From contig JAOPZS010000063.1 of assembly GCA_025963965.1 (NCBI GenBank), positions 1 to 46,669 on the forward strand: a DNA stretch of 46,669 nt, in the 5' to 3' direction. The DNA comes from Solirubrobacterales bacterium. Lineage in GTDB: Bacteria > Actinomycetota > Thermoleophilia > Solirubrobacterales > Solirubrobacteraceae. This document shows, piece by piece, positions 42,503-46,669 of this stretch. The notes under the pieces were generated by a model. The model was given only the letters and a program-made list of their open reading frames with translations, ran no database searches and had not been told where the DNA came from. The position numbers were made by a program, and so were the translations under genes. The first letter of the stretch is position 1. Every line of letters starts with the position of its first letter.

Positions 42503-43714
42503 ATGAGATTCTTCGAGTTCGAGGCGCGCGAGGTCATCAAGCGTGCCGGCATCCCCGTAACGGAATACGGCTTCACGACCGATCCTGCCGAGGCGAGGAC
42601 GATCGCCGAGCGGATCGGCGGCCCGACCGTGATCAAGTCACAGGTGCTGACCGGTGGACGCATGAAGGCCGGCGGCGTGAAGTTCGCCGACACGCCGGAG
42701 GAGGCCGAGTCGCACGCGCGCGACATCCTCGCCCTGGAGATCGGCGGACACATGCCCCGCGGCGTGCTCGTCGATCCGAAGGCGGAGGTGGAGCAGGAGT
42801 ACTACGCGGGAGTCGTCTGGGACGGGACGCGCAAGCAGCCCGTGATGATCTTCTCGCCGGTCGGCGGCATCGACATCGAGCAGGTCGCCGAGGAGCAGCC
42901 CGAGGCGGTCGGGCGACGCCACTTCTCGAACATCCTGCCGTTCTCGGAGTTCCAGGCCAAGGAGGTGATTGCCTCGACCGGCGTCACCGGCTCGGCCCTG
43001 AACAAGCTCGTCCCGATCCTCACCCGCCTGGCGAGGCTGTTCGTCGAGAACGACATGGTGCTCGCCGAGATCAACCCGCTCGGCCGGCTCGCGGACGGCT
43101 CGTTCGTCGCGCTCGACGCGCACATGGACATCGAGAACGAGGCCCGCGGGCGGAACGCCAAGCTGCTCAAGGACCTCGGCGTCGGCGACGAGGAGACCCG
43201 CCAGGCGCGCGAGGCGACCGAGTTCGAGCTCGCGGGCGAGGCGGTCGACGGGATGAGCCACCGCGGCGTCGCCGGCAACGTGACGGAGTTCGACGGCAAC
43301 CTCGGCCTGGTGATCGGCGCCGGCGGCGGCTCGCTGACGCTGTTCGACGCCGTCCGCGCGCACGGCGGCAAGCCGGCGAACTACTGCGAGATCGGCGGCA
43401 ACCCGGACGTCGCGAAGACCGCGGGCCTCGCGAAGCTCGTGCTTCAGAAGCCCGGCGTCGACAAGATCGCGGTGATGATGTCGATCGTCTCGAACACCCG
43501 GGTCGACATCGTCGCCCGCGGCGTCATCAAGGCCTGCCTCGACCTCGGCTTCGACCCCGCCGAGAAGATCGCGATCTTCCGCATCCCCGGAGCCTGGGAG
43601 GAGGAGGGCTTCAAGATCCTCGAGCACTACGGGGTCGAGTACGCCGACCGCAGCGTGTCGCTGAACGAGGCGGCCCGCCGCGCGGTCGAGAAGATCCAGG
43701 GGGTGGCCGCCTGA
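42503..43714 (+). CDS. Succinyl-CoA-synthetase-type ligase, beta subunit (divergent)
   Basis: A 403-aa ATP-grasp subunit. FFEFEAREVIKRAGIPVTEYG and VIKSQVLTGGRMKAGGVKF match SucC, and AEINPLGRLADGSFVALDAHMDIE is the metal site. The usual SucC glycine-rich segment (NGAGLAM type) is replaced by VIGAGGGSLTLFDAVRAHGG, and the following GANF-type segment by ANYCEIGGNPD, so the acyl-CoA substrate may not be succinyl-CoA. Malate-CoA ligase and related ADP-forming acyl-CoA synthetases are alternatives, favoured by mcl just upstream. Stop and next ATG share one base (TGATG). Confidence 0.75.
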   Translation: MRFFEFEAREVIKRAGIPVTEYGFTTDPAEARTIAERIGGPTVIKSQVLTGGRMKAGGVKFADTPEEAESHARDILALEIGGHMPRGVLVDPKAEVEQEYYAGVVWDGTRKQPVMIFSPVGGIDIEQVAEEQPEAVGRRHFSNILPFSEFQAKEVIASTGVTGSALNKLVPILTRLARLFVENDMVLAEINPLGRLADGSFVALDAHMDIENEARGRNAKLLKDLGVGDEETRQAREATEFELAGEAVDGMSHRGVAGNVTEFDGNLGLVIGAGGGSLTLFDAVRAHGGKPANYCEIGGNPDVAKTAGLAKLVLQKPGVDKIAVMMSIVSNTRVDIVARGVIKACLDLGFDPAEKIAIFRIPGAWEEEGFKILEHYGVEYADRSVSLNEAARRAVEKIQGVAA

Positions 43715-44631
43715 TGTCGATCCTCGTCGACGCCGACACGACCTTCATCGTCCAGGGCATCACCGGCCGCGAGGCGGTCAACCTCACGCGCGAGTGCCTG
43801 GACTACGGCGCCGGCGCGAAGATCGTCGGCGGCGTCACGCCCGGCCGCAAGGGCCGCGACGTCCACGGCGTGCCGGTGTTCGACACCGTCGCCCAGGCCG
43901 TCGAGCACCACGGCGCGCCGATCAAGGGCTCCGTCGTCACGGTCCCCCCGGCGTTCACGAAGGACGCCATGTTCGAGGCGATCGAGAACGGCGTCGAGCT
44001 GATCGTCATCGTCACCGAGCGCATTCCCCGCGGCGACGTCGCCCAGATGGTCGAGCTCGCGACGATGCGCGGCGCACGGATCATCGGCCCGAACTGCCTC
44101 GGCATCATCGTCCCCGACGTGATCAAGATGGGCGGGATCGGGGGGCCGGCGAAGGACGCCGCGAAGTCCTACTCCCCCGGCCCCGTCGGCGTGATCTCTC
44201 GCTCCGGCGGCATGACGACCGAGATGTCCTCGACGCTGACGGCCGCCGGCCTCGGCCAGTCGACCGCCGTCTCGATCGGCGGCGACGCGATCATCGGGTC
44301 CTCCTACGCCGAACTGATGCCGCTCTTCGACGCCGACGAGCAGACCCAGGCGATCGTCATCTACACGGAGCCGGGCGGCCGGATGGAGGCCCAGCTCGCC
44401 GAGTACGTCCACGACAGCGGCTCGAAGCTCCCGATCGTCGCGTTCATGGCCGGCCGCTTCATGGACGAGATGCCGGGCATGAGCTTCGGCCACGCCGGCA
44501 CGATCGTCGAGGGCAAGGAGGACACCGCGACCGAGAAGATCGCCCGCCTCGCCGAGGCCGGCATCACGGTGGCGGAGCGGATCGAGGACATCCCGGGCCT
44601 CGTCCGGGAGAAGCTCGGGGTGGCTGTCTGA
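43714..44631 (+). CDS. Succinyl-CoA-synthetase-type ligase, alpha subunit
   Basis: A 305-aa CoA-binding and phosphohistidine subunit. FIVQGITGREAVNLTRECLDYG and GGVTPGRKGRDVHGVPVFDTV form the CoA domain, IIGPNCLGII follows, GVISRSGGMTTEMSSTL is the ligase domain, and the phospho-acceptor is His260 in MSFGHAGTIV. The canonical GRRMGHAGAI region reads MPGMSFGHAGTIVEGKED, slightly divergent like its beta partner. It forms the heteromeric ADP- or GDP-forming ligase with the preceding subunit and shares a base with the ferredoxin gene (TGATG). Confidence 0.82.
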   Translation: MSILVDADTTFIVQGITGREAVNLTRECLDYGAGAKIVGGVTPGRKGRDVHGVPVFDTVAQAVEHHGAPIKGSVVTVPPAFTKDAMFEAIENGVELIVIVTERIPRGDVAQMVELATMRGARIIGPNCLGIIVPDVIKMGGIGGPAKDAAKSYSPGPVGVISRSGGMTTEMSSTLTAAGLGQSTAVSIGGDAIIGSSYAELMPLFDADEQTQAIVIYTEPGGRMEAQLAEYVHDSGSKLPIVAFMAGRFMDEMPGMSFGHAGTIVEGKEDTATEKIARLAEAGITVAERIEDIPGLVREKLGVAV

Positions 44632-44867
44632 TGGCCGGCGTGTTCATCGACGTCGAGGTCGCGGAGTCGGTCGCCGGCGACGCCGAGCTCGCCGCCAAGC
44701 TCACCGAGGTCTGCCCCGTCGACATCTTCGCCGTCGCCGACGGCCGCCTGCAGATCGTCGAGGAGAACCTCGACGAGTGCGTCCTCTGCGAGCTCTGCAT
44801 CAACGCCGCGCCCGAGGGCACGGTGCTGGTGAAGAAGCTCTACTCCGGCGAGTCGCTGCCGGCATAG
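44631..44867 (+). CDS. Single-cluster 4Fe-4S ferredoxin-like protein
   Basis: A 78-aa protein with Cys28 (EVCPVDIF) and Cys50-x2-Cys53-x2-Cys56 (ECVLCELC). In two-cluster ferredoxins each cluster uses three Cys of one motif and the CP Cys of the other. Here the first CxxCxxC and the second CP Cys (Ala60) are lost, leaving exactly the four ligands of one cluster. The ATG overlaps the alpha-subunit stop by one base, so it is part of the ligase operon, an unexpected partner. The 3' end overlaps the convergent propeller gene by 28 nt. Confidence 0.75.
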   Translation: MAGVFIDVEVAESVAGDAELAAKLTEVCPVDIFAVADGRLQIVEENLDECVLCELCINAAPEGTVLVKKLYSGESLPA

Positions 44868-45844
44868 CGGCGGGTTGAGCGCCGACTCGCGGCGGCGAAC
44901 GCCGCGCCGGCGAGGAGCAGCGCGACGCCGAGGCCCGCGATCACGCGCCATGGAACCCCGGATCCGCCACCGCCGTCGGAGGGCGCCGCGGCGGGCCGCG
45001 GCGCCTCCAGGGCCGGCGCGCTCACCCGGAACGTCCGCGTGTCGATCGTCGTCACGGCCGTCGCGCCGTCCACGACGCTGAGGCGGCGCCCATCGGGAGA
45101 GAGGCGGAACCGCCCGCCGGTGATGTCACCGGCGAGTGCCGGCAGGTTGATGCACCGGGCGGTGCGGTGGCGCGTGTCGAGCGCGTGGAGGAACGGCACT
45201 CCCACGCCGCCGCCGTCGTAGAGCGTGTAGGCCCACGCGCCGTCCGGGCTCGTCGTGCGCGTGACCGGGACGCCGCGCATCTTCTCGTCCGGCTCGTGCG
45301 GATCGACGATCGGCTTGGCGAGCAGTCGGTGCGCCGGCACGTCGTACGCCCGCACCGAGTAGTCGGTGGGATTCCCGCTGGGCGAGTAGCGGATCAGGTA
45401 GAGAGTGGCGCCGTCGGGGGAGATCGCGTCGAAGACGAAGTCGCCGCGGAGGGCTACGCGCGTGCGGACCCGCAGCGTCGTCGCGTCGAGGACCACCATG
45501 CTCGTGCGCGGCGCCGGGAACGTCGTCCGCGGGTGGATCAGCACGAGCGTGCGTCCGTCCGCCGAGAGCCCGCTGGCCGTGGTGTCCAGAGCGACGGCGG
45601 GCACGGCGAGCCGCCCGGCGAAGGCGCGTTCGAGCCGCCCGCCCGCACGGTCGATGCGTGCGATCACGGTGCCGTGGTCGCGGGGCCGGGCGACGTAGCG
45701 GTCGCCGCCCCCGAGCGCCGTCACGCCGAGCTTCGCGCTCGCGCTGTCCGGCGGGAACGCGGAGCCGACGGCGCCGGCGGGCAGCAGGCCCGCGGCGAGG
45801 ATCGCCATTCCGGCCGAGACCGATGCCAGTACACGTCGTGCCAT
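44840..45844 (-). CDS. Exported beta-propeller-like membrane-anchored protein
   Basis: A 334-aa protein with an N-terminal signal (MARRVLASVSAGMAILAAGL). It has a run of WD/YVTN-like blades (GGDRYVARPRDHGTVIARID, VLDATTLRVRTRVAL, ISPDGATLYLI, TSPDGAWAYTL, LSPDGRRLSVVDG), then a linker and one C-terminal helix (VIAGLGVALLLAGAAFAA) with RRSTRR. So an extracellular propeller anchored by its C-terminus. ATG at 45844 follows GGGAGGA. Function unknown. Confidence 0.75.
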   Translation of the reverse strand: MARRVLASVSAGMAILAAGLLPAGAVGSAFPPDSASAKLGVTALGGGDRYVARPRDHGTVIARIDRAGGRLERAFAGRLAVPAVALDTTASGLSADGRTLVLIHPRTTFPAPRTSMVVLDATTLRVRTRVALRGDFVFDAISPDGATLYLIRYSPSGNPTDYSVRAYDVPAHRLLAKPIVDPHEPDEKMRGVPVTRTTSPDGAWAYTLYDGGGVGVPFLHALDTRHRTARCINLPALAGDITGGRFRLSPDGRRLSVVDGATAVTTIDTRTFRVSAPALEAPRPAAAPSDGGGGSGVPWRVIAGLGVALLLAGAAFAAASRRSTRRYAGSDSPE

Positions 45845-46033
45845 GCCGTCCTCCCTCACGTAAGCGAGCCGTCTGCCCCTATACGTCTGGGAGCCGCGAG
45901 AGGTTCCCGACCCGGACGATCTCGGGGGGACGGCCGCCCGTGCGTCTCCCCCGCCTCACCGCCGACGTCACCTCGCTGACGCGCCTGAGGCCGCCCTCGA
46001 ATTTGCGGTTCACGACACTAGGCTGTCGGGTCG
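45845..46033. promoter_or_regulatory. Divergent promoter region of propeller gene and Fpg-like gene
   Basis: A 189-nt gap. On the plus side TAGGCT (46019-46024) ends 9 nt before the glycosylase ATG. On the minus side GGGAGGA precedes the propeller ATG. The middle shows no clear repeat or further ORF. Confidence 0.45.
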
Positions 46034-46669
46034 ATGCCCGAGCTGCCCGAAGCCGAGCGGGCCCGCGCCCTGATCGCCGACCGGGCGCTCGGCCGCGTCA
46101 TCGCCGCCGTCGACGACAGCGACGCCTACGTGTCCCGGCCCCACGCGCCCGGCGAGATCGCCGCCGCCCTGGTCGGCCGGCGCCTCGTCACCGCCAACCG
46201 GATCGGCAAGACGCTGTGGTTCGAGACCGACGGCGACGGGCCCGATCTCGGCCTCCACCTCGGGATGGCGGGCCGGATCGCCATCGACGAGGACCCGCAC
46301 GAGCGCTGGGACCGCTTCTCCCTCACGTTCGAGGACGGCGGCCGGCTGGCGCTGCGCGACAAGCGCCGGCTCGGCCGGGCCGTGCTCGAACCCGACCTCT
46401 CGCGGCTCGGTCCCGACGCGGCGGTCGCGACCCGGGCGGAGTTCCGCGACCGCGTCGGGGCGGGAACCGGGCCGATCAAGGCCCGCATCATGGACCAGGG
46501 CGTCATCGCCGGCGTCGGCAACCTGCTCGCGGACGAGATCCTCTGGCAAGCCCGGATCGACCCGCGGCGGCCGGCGAAGGACCTCTCCGAGGACGAGCTC
46601 GACGCCCTGCGCCGCGCGGTCCGCGCCGCGGTCCGGAGCGCGGTCCGGAACGGCGGCGCCCACACGGGC
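46034..46669 (+). CDS. Fpg/Nei family DNA glycosylase, 3' truncated by the window
   Basis: The first 212 codons lie in the window and the frame stays open at the edge. The N-terminus MPELPEAERAR gives the catalytic Pro2-Glu3 of formamidopyrimidine/Nei glycosylases, and Lys59 in RIGKTLWF is the beta-hairpin Lys. The helix-two-turn-helix is DQGVIAGVGNLLADEILWQARIDP. The last residues (GGAHTG) are where the zinc-finger region would begin, out of view. It excises oxidised bases and cuts the abasic site. Fpg and Nei2-type actinobacterial paralogues cannot be separated without the C-terminus. Confidence 0.88.
   Translation, partial: MPELPEAERARALIADRALGRVIAAVDDSDAYVSRPHAPGEIAAALVGRRLVTANRIGKTLWFETDGDGPDLGLHLGMAGRIAIDEDPHERWDRFSLTFEDGGRLALRDKRRLGRAVLEPDLSRLGPDAAVATRAEFRDRVGAGTGPIKARIMDQGVIAGVGNLLADEILWQARIDPRRPAKDLSEDELDALRRAVRAAVRSAVRNGGAHTG

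Overview
The window is about 46.7 kb of very GC-rich DNA, densely coding on both strands, with no rRNA, tRNA, insertion sequence, phage or CRISPR signal that I can see. Coenzyme F420 biosynthesis (npdG, cofD, cofC, cofE, fused fbiC), an F420-type LLM oxidoreductase, DUF3052, a mycobacterial-type DipZ, GTP-dependent PEPCK and an ethylmalonyl-CoA-pathway gene set point to a high-GC actinobacterium. The mix fits Thermoleophilia/Solirubrobacterales (Conexibacter or Solirubrobacter relatives) best; that placement is inference. Many starts are GTG, one is TTG, neighbouring genes are often joined by 4-nt GTGA/ATGA overlaps, and many promoters look leaderless (TANNNT box about 7 nt before the start codon).

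Layout. 1-836 (minus): end of an HMG-CoA-lyase-type gene and a BadH-like SDR. 862-3975 (plus): F420 cassette npdG-cofD-cofC-cofE. 3977-6809: an Asp-nucleophile alpha/beta hydrolase and an FAD monooxygenase, divergent from a PadR regulator. 6731-8998 (minus): fbiC. 9067-12459 (plus): VOC protein, katG, histidine phosphatase. 12479-15008: thioesterase and DHA2 exporter, divergent from an HxlR regulator across two identical 15-bp palindromes. 15028-17093: degenerate receiver, two unknown proteins and a YgfZ-type folate-binding protein. 17202-19300: MarR regulator and a second DHA2 exporter. 19321-19817: a 20-codon ORF coupled to DUF3052.

19862-24957 holds the carbon-assimilation core: crotonyl-CoA carboxylase/reductase (ccr) with an overlapping unknown gene, clpS on the other strand, then ethylmalonyl-CoA mutase (ecm), its G-protein chaperone meaB and a 49-aa membrane protein. 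25015-28931: LLM oxidoreductase, DipZ, and an exported von Willebrand A protein ending at a perfect hairpin. 29069-32406: zinc-ribbon protein, NarL response regulator, and a convergent histidine kinase with a pseudo-receiver whose phospho-acceptor Asp is Glu.

32685-37940 is the most unusual region. It is a three-gene exported-protein operon: a 154-aa protein with a SipW-type signal (AYWTTTGSGSGSGS), a strong hairpin, a 464-aa Ig-like protein whose C-terminus repeats the small protein's domain, and a 1098-aa protein of Ig-like modules in a higher-order three-module repeat (period 921 nt). It diverges from the kinase operon and may be a surface fibre or matrix system.

38001-44867 returns to central carbon: PEPCK, a MaoC-type (probably mesaconyl-CoA) hydratase and an exported protein on the minus strand; malyl/beta-methylmalyl-CoA lyase on the plus strand, followed by a divergent succinyl-CoA-synthetase-type ligase (beta and alpha) and a single-cluster ferredoxin. 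With ccr and ecm this supplies most ethylmalonyl-CoA-pathway steps, from crotonyl-CoA to glyoxylate plus propionyl-CoA. The window closes with an exported beta-propeller protein and a Fpg/Nei DNA glycosylase cut by the window edge.
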